Shown one piece after another: positions 1 through 8,105 of a stretch of 64,000 nt of DNA. The notes beneath the pieces are model-generated. The model was not told the origin of the DNA and made no database searches. It saw only the letters and a program-made list of their open reading frames with translations. Origin of the DNA: Verrucomicrobiota bacterium (GTDB taxonomy: Bacteria; Verrucomicrobiota; Verrucomicrobiia; Opitutales; Opitutaceae); NCBI GenBank assembly GCA_023391285.1, contig JAEWBF010000123.1:62001-126000 (forward strand), read 5' to 3'. A program made the translations under genes and the position numbers. Position 1 is the first letter of the stretch. Each line of letters starts with the position of its first letter.

Positions 1-1
1 T

Positions 2-745
2 AAGAAGAACGTCGGCGGCGGACTTCTCCGCGATCTCGATCGCGTCGACCAAATTCTCGCCACCCTCCGCGCGGCCGTTCCCGGTCTTTTCACCGTCAAG
101 GTTCGTATCGGCTTCGACGATACGTCGCCGTTCGAACGCCTGCTCGATCTCGTCAACGCCCACCGCGTCGACCTCCTCAGCGTCCACGGCCGCACCGTGA
201 AGGAAATGTATCGCAGCGAGGTCCATTACGACTTCATCGCCCGCGCCGTCGAACGCGTCCGCTGCCCCGTTCTCGCCAACGGCAACATCCTCTCCGCCTC
301 CCGCGCCGCCACCGTCCTCGCCCAAACCCGCGCGGCCGGCGTCATGATCGGCCGCCATGCCATCCGCAATCCGTGGATCTTCCGGCAGTGCCGCGAGCAT
401 TTTTCCAACGCGTCCGTTTTCACGCCGACCCTCGCCGACGTTCGCGACTACATCGAGCGCCTCTATCGCGAGACGCAGACGCCCGGCGTCCCCGAGCGTT
501 TTCACGTCAACAAGATGAAGAAATACCTCAACTTCGTTGGCCAGTCCGTCGACGCCGCCGGCTCGTTCCTCCACGACATGCGCCGCACCGAATCCGAGTC
601 CCAGCTTTTCGCCGTCTGCGACCGTCACCTCCTCGCCGACCCGTCACGTCCCTTCGCTCCCGAACCCTATCCCGGCGTAATCGCCCGCCCCAACTGCGAA
701 TCCCCCACCGCCGACAGCTGCTCCCTCGAAACCATCACCGCCTAG
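2..745 (+). CDS. tRNA-dihydrouridine synthase, 5'-truncated by window edge
   Basis: C-terminal part (about 247 residues) of a Dus-family flavoenzyme, which reduces uridines in tRNA to dihydrouridine using FMN and NADPH in the cytoplasm. The start and the loop with the catalytic cysteine lie upstream of the window. Visible TIM-barrel strands are 'FTVKVRIGF', 'LSVHGRT', the phosphate-binding strand 'VLANGNI' and 'GVMIGRHAIRNPWIF', followed by the helical tRNA-binding tail with 'FHVNKMKKYL'. The frame is open from base 2 to TAG at 743. The subfamily (DusA, B or C) cannot be fixed from this part. The next gene, sufT, is convergent. Confidence 0.88.
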   Translation, partial: KKNVGGGLLRDLDRVDQILATLRAAVPGLFTVKVRIGFDDTSPFERLLDLVNAHRVDLLSVHGRTVKEMYRSEVHYDFIARAVERVRCPVLANGNILSASRAATVLAQTRAAGVMIGRHAIRNPWIFRQCREHFSNASVFTPTLADVRDYIERLYRETQTPGVPERFHVNKMKKYLNFVGQSVDAAGSFLHDMRRTESESQLFAVCDRHLLADPSRPFAPEPYPGVIARPNCESPTADSCSLETITA

Positions 746-844
746 GCGGAGCCCGACGTCCCGCCGAGCCGCTTCGCCACGACTGCAAGCTAAAGACGGA
801 GCAGGCCTCCGCGCCCCCGAGCCCGGGTCCTTAAAACGGCGAGC

Positions 845-872
845 TTCGCGTATCTTCGCGTCCTTCGCGGTT
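845..872. repeat. short 'TTCGCG' phrase repeat in the dus-sufT gap
   Basis: The gap between the convergent dus and sufT genes holds near-direct copies of a 9-10 base phrase (TATCTTCGCG, TCCTTCGCGG, then TTCC). It resembles the ATTCGTGTCC-type arrays found upstream of the TlpA-like gene, downstream of the lactonase gene and near the DUF1552 gene. Whether it belongs to the same family is inference. Confidence 0.4.
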
Positions 873-890
873 CCACCAAGGCTCGGATCC

Positions 891-1430
891 TCACTCCAAC
901 CCCAACGCCAACCTTCCTTCCTGCGAAATCATCTGCGGATTCCACACCGGATCCCACACGATGTGCACCTTCGCTTCCTCCACCTGCGGCAGCGCCGCGA
1001 TCTTCTGCCGCGCGTCCTCGGCAATCACCGGCCCCATCCCGCACCCCGGCGCCGTCAGCGTCATCTTTACGTCCACGCGATATCCGCCGCTCTCCGTCTT
1101 CTCGCTCGCCAGATCATACACGAGCCCAAGATCGACGATGTTCACCGGAATCTCCGGGTCGAAACACGTCTTCAACACTTCCCAGACCACCTTCTCGCTG
1201 AACTCGCCTGACGGTGTCACCACCACGCCCGCCTCGGCCTTCGGCACATAACCCGCAATCGCGTCCGCATCCGAATTCGCGATACGAAACAGCCCGCGAT
1301 CCGTCCGCACCGTGACGTTTCCGCCCAGCGTCTGCGCAATGAAAACCTCCGTGCCCGCCGTCAGCGTCACGGTGTCTCCCGCCGGGATCACCGTCGCCGG
1401 CACGTCTCTCGAAAGCGTATGGTTCGACAT
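891..1430 (-). CDS. sufT: SufT-type Fe-S cluster assembly protein (MIP18/DUF59 domain)
   Basis: 179-residue protein of the SufT class, an auxiliary factor in Fe-S cluster maturation in the cytoplasm. The N-terminal ~75 residues are the SufT-specific extension ('VIPAGDTVTLTAGT', 'FRIANSDADAIAG'). The C-terminal ~100 residues are the MIP18/DUF59 domain with 'CFDPEIPVNIVDLGLVY' and the conserved cysteine in 'LTAPGCGMGPV'. ATG at 1430. It lies 26 bases behind sppA on the same strand, so the two may be co-transcribed. No other suf genes are in the window, so it probably serves a Suf system encoded elsewhere. Confidence 0.87.
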   Translation of the reverse strand: MSNHTLSRDVPATVIPAGDTVTLTAGTEVFIAQTLGGNVTVRTDRGLFRIANSDADAIAGYVPKAEAGVVVTPSGEFSEKVVWEVLKTCFDPEIPVNIVDLGLVYDLASEKTESGGYRVDVKMTLTAPGCGMGPVIAEDARQKIAALPQVEEAKVHIVWDPVWNPQMISQEGRLALGLE

Positions 1431-1456
1431 AAGGATGAAATCTTATCTCCGCCCGT

Positions 1457-3271
1457 TTACTGCACGTTCAAATTGATCGGCAAGCGCGCATACAACCCAC
1501 GCGCATCGTTGAACGTCCGCAACACCTTCAACTCCTCTTCCAGCCGCTGCGCCACCTGCCCCGCAATTCCCGGCGCCCGCGCACTGTTCGGCACGTAACG
1601 CTGCAGCGCTTCCTGCAACGCCTCCGCAAATTCCTTTTTCCGCGGATACTCCACGAGCCGATAGCTCTTCAACCCCGCCGCGCCAGCCGCATACTTGATC
1701 GCCGCTTCCAGCCCGCCGATTTCATCGACCAGGCCGAGGTTCTTCGCCTCGAGTCCCGACCACACGCGGCCTTGCGCGATCTCTTCGACAAACGCCCGCT
1801 CGAGCTGCCGTCCGTCCACCACGCGATCGATGAACTCTCCATAAATGCGATCCACCAGCCGCTGAAACACCGCCATCTCCTCCGGCGTTTTCGGCCGCGT
1901 GATCGTCAACATGTCCGCGAGTTTCCCCGTCTTCACCACGTCGAAGGTCAGCCCGAAATCGTTCGCCAGTTTCTGCACGTCGAACTGCACGCCAAACACC
2001 CCGATCGATCCCGTGATCGTCGTCGGCTCCGCAAAAATCCGATCGCCGTGCGTCGAAATCCAATACCCACCCGACGCCGCATACGATCCCATCGACACAA
2101 TCACCGGCTTCACTTCCGTCGCCAGCCGCACTTCGCGTTGAATCGCCTCCGAAGACGACGCCGTCCCACCCGGGCTGTTCACGCGCAACACGATCGCTTT
2201 CACGTCGTCATCTTCGCGCAGCCGCCGCAGCTCGCGCGCAAAGCGCGTCCCGCCAATCTCACCCGGCTCCAATCCTTCGCCGTCCACCAGATCGCCTTCC
2301 GCATACACCACCGCAATTCGTCCCGACCCCGCCAATTCCTGGCCTTCGATCTTCGTCGGCGCCGGCAACACGTCTTTCGCGATCTTCGAATAGTCCGCGA
2401 TCGTGATCTGCTTGAAGGTTTCTCCATCGTCGCTGTCACCCGCGATCTCGCGCATGCTCGCAATCACTTCATCGCGATACGCCACGCGATCCACCAGCTT
2501 CGCCTCGAGCGCCGCCTGCGGATGGATGATGCCTTCGCTGTCCACCGCCGCCTGCACGCTCGTCACGTCCAGCTGCCGCGATCCCGCCATATCGCTCACC
2601 AGATCCGTCCACACATCGTTCAACAGCTTCTGCATCTGCTCGCGGCTTTCCGGACTCATGTTCTCCCGCGTGAACGGCTCGATCGCCGACTTGTATTTTC
2701 CCACGCGCGTCACCTGCACACCGATCCCGTATTTCTCGAACGCATTCGCCAAAAACATCGGCTGCGTCGAAAGCCCCGGCATCAGAATCAGCCCATACGG
2801 ATCCAGCGTCAGTTCATCCGCCGCCGACGCCAGATAGTAGTTCTTCGTCGTCGCATACGTCAGATACGCCTTCACCGGCTTCCCCGATTCCTTGAATCGC
2901 TCCAGCGCCGCCCGCACTTCCTTCAACGTCGCATAACCCGGCCCAAATCCCGCCGGCGGAATATCGCCCTTGATAAACACGCCCGCGATCCGCTCATCCG
3001 CCGCCGCCGCGCGTAACGTCCGCGTCACCGTCCTCAGCTGCAGCGTCGCCGTCCGATCCGCGCTCAATCGAAAATCGAATACCGGCGGCGCATCCGTGAT
3101 CGCCGACGAAAGATCGAGCACCAGATACGACCCGCTCGCCACCACGGGCGCCGCCTTGTTCCCCATCGCCGCGAGCGCCGCAATAAACCCGATAAACAAA
3201 ACCGCTCCGCCCACCGTGAAGATGATCAGCGCCACCAACGCTCCGAGCATCGACGTGAAGAAATTTTTCAT
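1457..3271 (-). CDS. sppA: signal peptide peptidase SppA, 67K type
   Basis: 604-residue membrane-anchored serine protease that cleaves leftover signal peptides in the cytoplasmic membrane. One N-terminal membrane segment (residues ~10-36) is followed by two ClpP-like halves, as in long SppA. The general-base lysine is Lys194 in 'VGKYKSAIEPF' and the nucleophile is Ser400 in 'GSYAASGGYW', matching the E. coli Lys209/Ser409 pair. The reading frame runs further upstream to 3427, but ATG at 3271 directly precedes the membrane anchor and is the better start. The conserved-protein gene starting at 3439 is divergent; the gap carries a GTAG-type repeat. Confidence 0.92.
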   Translation of the reverse strand: MKNFFTSMLGALVALIIFTVGGAVLFIGFIAALAAMGNKAAPVVASGSYLVLDLSSAITDAPPVFDFRLSADRTATLQLRTVTRTLRAAAADERIAGVFIKGDIPPAGFGPGYATLKEVRAALERFKESGKPVKAYLTYATTKNYYLASAADELTLDPYGLILMPGLSTQPMFLANAFEKYGIGVQVTRVGKYKSAIEPFTRENMSPESREQMQKLLNDVWTDLVSDMAGSRQLDVTSVQAAVDSEGIIHPQAALEAKLVDRVAYRDEVIASMREIAGDSDDGETFKQITIADYSKIAKDVLPAPTKIEGQELAGSGRIAVVYAEGDLVDGEGLEPGEIGGTRFARELRRLREDDDVKAIVLRVNSPGGTASSSEAIQREVRLATEVKPVIVSMGSYAASGGYWISTHGDRIFAEPTTITGSIGVFGVQFDVQKLANDFGLTFDVVKTGKLADMLTITRPKTPEEMAVFQRLVDRIYGEFIDRVVDGRQLERAFVEEIAQGRVWSGLEAKNLGLVDEIGGLEAAIKYAAGAAGLKSYRLVEYPRKKEFAEALQEALQRYVPNSARAPGIAGQVAQRLEEELKVLRTFNDARGLYARLPINLNVQ

Positions 3272-3340
3272 GCGTGCCCGCGACGCTACGCCGTTTCCCC
3301 CGTTCCTCCAGTCGAAACACCGCGCGCTGACTTCCTTCCT

Positions 3341-3364
3341 GTAGGTCGCGAGCTCGCTCGTGAC
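3341..3364. repeat. GTAG-type imperfect palindrome
   Basis: GTAG followed by GTCGCGAG, loop CTCG, then CTCGTGAC: an 8-bp stem with one G-U pair. It lies between the divergent sppA and the gene at 3439. A close relative with a changed arm is at 47513, where its TAG is the stop codon of the hemolysin-family gene. Part of a dispersed family of palindromes in this window. Confidence 0.6.
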
Positions 3365-3438
3365 TTCTCCCCTGCGCGCGCCGTCACGCACGCCCGCCAA
3401 GCTTGCCCGTCTCTCCCGCCCACCCATACTCCCCCGCC

Positions 3439-4941
3439 ATGCCGACGTCCGAGCAAAAGGATCTTCTCACGACCAACCGAAAAGCGCTCACCATCAATCT
3501 CGACGAGCAAAAATACGGCACGTTCGCCGAGATCGGCGCCGGCCAGGAAGTCGCGCGCATCTTCTTCCAAGCCGGCGGCGCCTCCGGCACGGTCGCGAAA
3601 ACCATCTCCGCCTACGACATGACGTTCAGCGATGCCATCTACGGCAAAGCCCCGCGCTACGTCTCCCGCGAACGTCTCAACCTGATGCTCGATCACGAGT
3701 ATCAACTCCTCCTCGAGCGCCTCGCGCCGTCCCGCGGCGATCGCACCACGTTCTTCGTTTTCGCCGACACCGTCGCCGCCCGAAACTACAAGGGCACCAA
3801 CGAAGCCCACGGCTGGATGGGCATCCGCTTCCAAACCGAACCCGGCGGTCCGCCGAGCGAAATCGTCGTCCACGTCCGCATGTGGGACAAAGAAAACGTC
3901 CTTCAGCAGGAAGCCCTCGGCATCGTCGGCGCCAATCTCATCTACGGTGCGTTCTACTACCGCGACGACCCCAAGAAACTCGCCGGCTCGCTCATGGACC
4001 ACCTCAGCTACGAGCGCATCGAGGTCGACATGCTCACGTTCAGCGGCCCCGCGTTCAAACACGTCGATAACCGCCTCATCTCCCTCTACCTCGTCCAACT
4101 CGGCCTCACCAACGCCGTCATGTTCGGCACCAACGGCGACGTCCTCCAGCCGTCCGAAGTCCTCTACAAGAAAGCCATCCTCGTCGAACGCGGCTCTTTC
4201 CGCCCCGTCACTCATGTCAACGTCGACATGCTCAACTGCGCCACCGCGCAGTTCGTCCAGGAGCCGCTCGTGAAGGGCAAGGAGGTCATCGTGCTCATGG
4301 AGATCACCATGAACAACCTCCTCGCCGCCGGCTCCATCGACGCGCAGGACTTCCTCTCGCGCGTCGATCTCCTCGCCGACATCGGCTTCACCGTTCTCAT
4401 CTCCAACTACTCCGAATACTTCCGCCTCACGTCCTACTTCCGCCGATACACGAAGGAAATGATCGGCGTCGCGATGGGCATCAACAACCTCCTCGAGATC
4501 TTCAACGAGAAGTATTACGAAAACCTCGAGGGCGGCATCCTCGAATCCTTCGGCCGCCTCTTCCGGCACTCGGTCAAACTCTACATCTATCCGATGCGTC
4601 AGGACGCCTACGGCCACTACCTCGGCACCGGCCAGGCGACCGGCGCTCCCGCCACCACGCCGGCCAACTCCTTCGCCGCCTCCGTCCTCATCACCGCAAA
4701 AAACGTCCAGGTCGTCGACCACCTGCGCAATCTCTACAATCACCTCCTCGAAAACCACTACATCGAGTGTATCGTGGGTTTCGATACGAGCATCCTCCAC
4801 ATCTTCTCCCGCGACGTCCTTCGCCGCATCAAGGAAAACGACGCCTCTTGGGAGCAAATGGCCCCGCCGTCCGTGGTCGCCGCGATCAAAAAACGCCGCC
4901 TCTTCGGCTACACCCCGCCATCCCTCGCCGCCGCGAGCTAA
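3439..4941 (+). CDS. conserved cytoplasmic protein of unknown function ('YGTFAEIGAGQEVARIFF' family)
   Basis: 500-residue protein of a family shared by many bacteria and recognised by its N-terminal block 'YGTFAEIGAGQEVAR' and 'SAYDMTFSDAIYG'. From memory, databases name relatives variously 'TonB-dependent receptor' or 'nicotinate-nucleotide adenylyltransferase'. Neither name fits what is visible: there is no signal peptide, no outer-membrane barrel pattern and no HxGH nucleotidyltransferase motif. Other strong blocks are 'GTNEAHGWMGIRFQ', 'HLSYERIEVDML' and 'IECIVGFDTSILHIF'. ATG at 3439 is preferred over an in-frame start at 3403 because similarity begins just after it. Function unknown; no operon partner is obvious. 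Confidence 0.8.
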   Translation: MPTSEQKDLLTTNRKALTINLDEQKYGTFAEIGAGQEVARIFFQAGGASGTVAKTISAYDMTFSDAIYGKAPRYVSRERLNLMLDHEYQLLLERLAPSRGDRTTFFVFADTVAARNYKGTNEAHGWMGIRFQTEPGGPPSEIVVHVRMWDKENVLQQEALGIVGANLIYGAFYYRDDPKKLAGSLMDHLSYERIEVDMLTFSGPAFKHVDNRLISLYLVQLGLTNAVMFGTNGDVLQPSEVLYKKAILVERGSFRPVTHVNVDMLNCATAQFVQEPLVKGKEVIVLMEITMNNLLAAGSIDAQDFLSRVDLLADIGFTVLISNYSEYFRLTSYFRRYTKEMIGVAMGINNLLEIFNEKYYENLEGGILESFGRLFRHSVKLYIYPMRQDAYGHYLGTGQATGAPATTPANSFAASVLITAKNVQVVDHLRNLYNHLLENHYIECIVGFDTSILHIFSRDVLRRIKENDASWEQMAPPSVVAAIKKRRLFGYTPPSLAAAS

Positions 4942-4958
4942 GCGAGTTCGATTCGATG

Positions 4959-4984
4959 ATGGAGGCGCGGTGCCCTCACCGCGC
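4959..4984. repeat. palindromic repeat, identical copy of 30553-30578
   Basis: Perfect 8-bp stem GCGCGGTG / CACCGCGC with loop CCCT, preceded by ATGGAG. All 26 bases are identical to a copy inside the coding region of the large unknown gene at 30553-30578. This copy sits in the 54-base gap between the 3439 gene and the DUF4336 gene. No T-tract follows, so it is not a standard terminator. Confidence 0.8.
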
Positions 4985-4995
4985 TTCTCCTCCTC

Positions 4996-5681
4996 ATGCT
5001 CACCGCCCTCCACCCCGACCTCCACGTCCATTCCGTCCCTCACCGCGTATTCGGAATCCGGATAAACCGTCAGCTCGTCGTCATCCGCGAACCGTCTGGC
5101 GGCCTCTGGGTCCACTCGCCGATTCCCTGGACACCCGAACTCCGCCACGCCGTTTGGCAGCTCGGTGAAGTCGCCGACGTCGTCGGTCCCAATCGTTTCC
5201 ACGACGAATGCCTGCGTGAATTCCAATCCGAATATCCGCACGCCGATTTCCACGCCGCCCCCGGCCTCGCCGCCGATCGCCCCGACATCCGCTTCGTCCC
5301 CGGTCCGCTCGGCAACGTCGCTCCGCCCGAATGGCGCGGCGCGATCGATCAACACCTCGTCGCCGGCATGCCGCGCATGAACGAGGTCGTTTTCTTCCAT
5401 CGCGCCAGCCGCACGCTCATCCTTGCCGATCTCGCTTTCAATTTCGGCCCCGGCACGCACTGGCTCACCGCCGTCCTCATGCGCCTCAACGGCTGCTGGA
5501 ATCGTTTCGCCCCTTCCCGTTTCTGCCGCAGCCAAATGAAAGATCGCGCCGCCGTCCGCGCCTCGCTCGAGCACATCCTCGCTTGGGACTTCGACCGCAT
5601 CCTCGTCGGCCACGGCCGCAACATCGAAACCCACGGCAAACAACTCTTCCGCGAAGCCTTCGCCTTTTTGCTCCCGCAAAA

Positions 5682-5685
<4 letters not shown>
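4996..5685 (+). CDS. DUF4336 family protein (metallo-beta-lactamase-like fold)
   Basis: 229-residue protein of the DUF4336 family, which has a metallo-beta-lactamase-like fold but unknown activity. Matching blocks are 'LVVIREPSGGLWVHSPIPW', 'GEVADVVGPNRFHDECL' (the position where the true hydrolases carry HxHxDH), 'RTLILADLAFNF' and 'FDRILVGHGRNIETHGK'. No HxHxDH motif is present, so a classic binuclear zinc site is unlikely. ATG at 4996. It is same-strand with the gene ending at 4941 and with the DapF-like gene at 5858, from which it is split by the GTGAAA repeat tracts. Confidence 0.75.
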
Positions 5686-5852
<167 letters not shown>

Positions 5853-5857
5853 CCTCC

Positions 5858-6718
5858 ATGCGCTTCCACAAATACCACGCCCTCGGTAACGACTACATCG
5901 TCTGCGATCCCCGCGACTTTCCGTCCTGGAATCCGGCGCCCACCGTCGACCAGATCCGCGTCGTCTGCCATCGTAACTTCGGCGTCGGCTCCGACGGCAT
6001 CCTGTGGGGCCCACTTCCCTCGCAGCAAAGCGAATTTGGCCTGCGCATCTTCAACCCGGACGGCTCCGAAGCCGAGAAATCAGGCAACGGCCTGCGCATC
6101 TTCTCGCGCTATCTCTACGACCAAAAGCTCATCAAGAACCCCTCCTTCACGATCGAGACACCCGGCGGACACGTCCAATCCGTCATCAAAGACAACGGCC
6201 GCCTCATCACCGTGGCGATGGGCAAAGTCAGTTTCGACAGCACGAAGATCCCCGTAAACCCCGCCACGCCCGCGCGCGAGGTGCTTAACGAAAAGATCGC
6301 CATCCTCGATCGCGAGTTCACCTACTGCGCCGCCACCATCGGCAATCCGCACTGCGTCCTCCCGCTCACGGAAATTTCTTCCGAGCTCGCGCACAAATAC
6401 GGCCCGCACCTCGAAACGCATCCGAACTTCCCGCGCAAAACCAACGTCCAATTTCTCCGCGTCCTCGACCGCGCCAACATCCAGATCGAAATCTGGGAAC
6501 GCGGCGCCGGCTACACGCTCGCCTCCGGCAGCAGCTCCAGCGCCGCCGCCGCCGTCGCGCACAAGCTCGGCCTCATCGACGCCTCCGTCACCGTCCACAT
6601 GCCCGGCGGCCAGATCGGCATCGAGATTTCCCCCGACTTTTCGATCATGATGACCGGCACCGTCAACAAAGTCGCCGAGGGCACCATGCACCCCGAGCTC
6701 TTCGCGGTGAAAGTGTAG
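5858..6718 (+). CDS. DapF-like protein lacking both catalytic cysteines
   Basis: 286-residue protein with the full diaminopimelate epimerase fold in two pseudo-symmetric halves: 'KYHALGNDYIV', 'NPDGSEAEKSGNGLRIF', 'GNPHCVL', 'EIWERGAGYTLASGSSSSAA'. True DapF racemises LL-/meso-diaminopimelate with two cysteine acid/bases in 'xCGNG' and 'ACGTGA'. Here both are serine (Ser75 and Ser223), read from codons TCA and TCC. The usual Glu of GAGET is Tyr219. The substrate-phase residues around them (NDYIV, GNPH, ERGAG) are kept, so it is not a decayed gene. It may be an epimerase-fold enzyme of new activity or a binding protein. A normal dapF would be expected elsewhere in the genome. Confidence 0.85.
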   Translation: MRFHKYHALGNDYIVCDPRDFPSWNPAPTVDQIRVVCHRNFGVGSDGILWGPLPSQQSEFGLRIFNPDGSEAEKSGNGLRIFSRYLYDQKLIKNPSFTIETPGGHVQSVIKDNGRLITVAMGKVSFDSTKIPVNPATPAREVLNEKIAILDREFTYCAATIGNPHCVLPLTEISSELAHKYGPHLETHPNFPRKTNVQFLRVLDRANIQIEIWERGAGYTLASGSSSSAAAAVAHKLGLIDASVTVHMPGGQIGIEISPDFSIMMTGTVNKVAEGTMHPELFAVKV

Positions 6719-6724
6719 TCTTCG

Positions 6725-6812
6725 TGTAGCGGAACGCGTGAGCGTTTCGTTCTCTGCGTTTCCCTCGTAGCGGAACGCAGCGCGCCCCGACAAGTCGGGG
6801 TGAGCGTCCCCG
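6725..6812. repeat. two GTAGCGGAACGC palindromic elements in tandem
   Basis: GTAGCGGAACGC occurs at 6725-6736 and again at 6768-6779. The first is followed by GTGA and GCGTTTCG, closing a stem with one G-U pair. The second carries an inner perfect hairpin CCCCGAC / GTCGGGG (6785-6800) and then TGAGCG. The tail 'CCGCCGAGCCGC' also occurs after the dus gene (near 757-768). The block separates the convergent DapF-like and GFA genes and may stop transcription both ways. Confidence 0.6.
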
Positions 6813-6824
6813 CCGAGCCGCTCC

Positions 6825-7226
6825 TCACACCTTGCTACTCTTCCGATACGCCGGCAGCCCGTCATCGAGTTTCACCCACGGCAACCGGTCCTCCACCCAA
6901 ATCACCCGCTCCGGCGGAAACGCCCGCGGATCGTCCAACGACGCGACCGTGAAATCGATCGTCGGCGCATCGTCACTGTCCTCGAAAAACAGATGCGTCC
7001 CGCAACACGCCGCGAAGCTTCGCACGCGTCCCGCATGCGGCACTTTTCGCACACTCCCCGCCGTCACCCGCAAGCTCTCGCGCTTCACCGTTCCCCACGT
7101 CACAAACGGCGCCCCGCTGCTCCGCCGACAATCCTCACAGTGGCAGTCGCACAGATCCCTCGGCTCCTCCTCGAGCCGATAACGCGTCCCGCCACACAAA
7201 CATCCACCCACGATTTCCGCTTTCAT
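6825..7226 (-). CDS. GFA family protein (glutathione-dependent formaldehyde-activating fold)
   Basis: 133-residue zinc protein of the GFA/CENP-V fold. Visible ligands are 'GGCLCGGTRY' near the N-terminus, 'CDCHCEDCRRSSGAPF' (residues ~27-42) and 'FAACCGTHLFF', the standard set for two zinc sites. Most members have no proven substrate; formaldehyde-glutathione adduct formation is shown for only a few. ATG at 7226 is chosen over an upstream TTG at 7238. Monocistronic by position: the DapF-like gene converges on it, and the redoxin gene ends about 160 bases upstream. Confidence 0.88.
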   Translation of the reverse strand: MKAEIVGGCLCGGTRYRLEEEPRDLCDCHCEDCRRSSGAPFVTWGTVKRESLRVTAGSVRKVPHAGRVRSFAACCGTHLFFEDSDDAPTIDFTVASLDDPRAFPPERVIWVEDRLPWVKLDDGLPAYRKSSKV

Positions 7227-7387
7227 TTTCCGTCCCAACGAACGCCACCCCGTCGACCGTCACACCGCGCTCGCGTTCCCATCCCAAAAAACAACGGCGC
7301 GGGCGATCACACCAACCCGTGTGCGATCCACCCGCGCCACCTTGGCCACCCGAACCGGCAACGCCGGCTCAGGCTATCCGCGCAAAT

Positions 7388-7999
7388 TCAATACTTCACA
7401 TTGCAACCATACGGCTGCGTCGTCGCTTTCGCGACCGGCTTTCCTTCCTTCACCGCCTTCAACGCCGCCGCGACATAATTCTCCGCCTTCGGAATGTCGT
7501 TCGGATTCCCCGACCGAATGCTGTCGATCGCGCCGTTGTAAACGAGCGTGCCGGTCCCATCGATCACATACATGTGCGGCGTCGTTTTCGCACCGTATGA
7601 CTTGCCGACTTTGCCGCTCTGATCGCGCACATAAGCCGTCGCCGCCGCGTTGTGCTTCTTCATCCAACCCGCCGCTTTCGCCTCGTCGTAGTCGCCTTGC
7701 TCGCCTTTCGCATTGGAGTTGATGGCCAACCAGACAACACCGTCACTCGTAGCCGCCTGCTGCAGCTTCTGCATGTTACCGCTGTTGTAGTGCTTGCCCA
7801 CGATTGGGCACTCCGGATTCACCCACTCGAGCACCACCGTCTTGCCTTTGTAATCCGAAAGCGTGTGCGTCTTGCCTTGGATGTCCGTCACCGAGAAGTC
7901 GGGCGCCGGCGCGCCAACTTCCACCGCCGCTTGCACGGCCGTCGTCGCCACAGCCATCAGGGCTGTCACGCAGAGTAGAATACGTTTGGTCGGTTTCAT
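7388..7999 (-). CDS. exported redoxin (AhpC/TSA-like thioredoxin-fold protein)
   Basis: 203-residue protein with a signal peptide (residues 1-25, 'ILLCVTALMAVATTAVQA') and a redoxin domain: 'GAPAPDFSVTDIQGK', 'VVLEWVNPECPIVGKHY', 'YGAKTTPHMYVID'. A single cysteine lies where peroxiredoxins and TlpA proteins have their reactive site ('NPECPIV'), with no CxxC. A second cysteine is near the C-terminus ('YGCNVKY'). This form is common in periplasmic redoxins of Verrucomicrobiota and Bacteroidota, presumably thiol-based peroxidase or resolvase; the exact role is unknown. ATG at 7999 directly precedes the signal peptide and is preferred to the codon at 8020. Confidence 0.82.
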   Translation of the reverse strand: MKPTKRILLCVTALMAVATTAVQAAVEVGAPAPDFSVTDIQGKTHTLSDYKGKTVVLEWVNPECPIVGKHYNSGNMQKLQQAATSDGVVWLAINSNAKGEQGDYDEAKAAGWMKKHNAAATAYVRDQSGKVGKSYGAKTTPHMYVIDGTGTLVYNGAIDSIRSGNPNDIPKAENYVAAALKAVKEGKPVAKATTQPYGCNVKY

Positions 8000-8105
8000 G
8001 GGAACGGCGGCTGGACGCACTTTTCTGGCGAAAGATTCTACGCCCGCTCACATACCGGAGAATTCCCTTTGCTGGGGGAAAGCCCCCGGCTAGCGTCGCC
8101 GTCTC

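Noticed and set aside
3286..5679. 797-residue minus-strand frame opposite the 3439 and DUF4336 genes
   Set aside because: It spans two well-supported plus-strand genes and has the same antisense composition (EVxxDGDxGG-type). No start context or homology signature.
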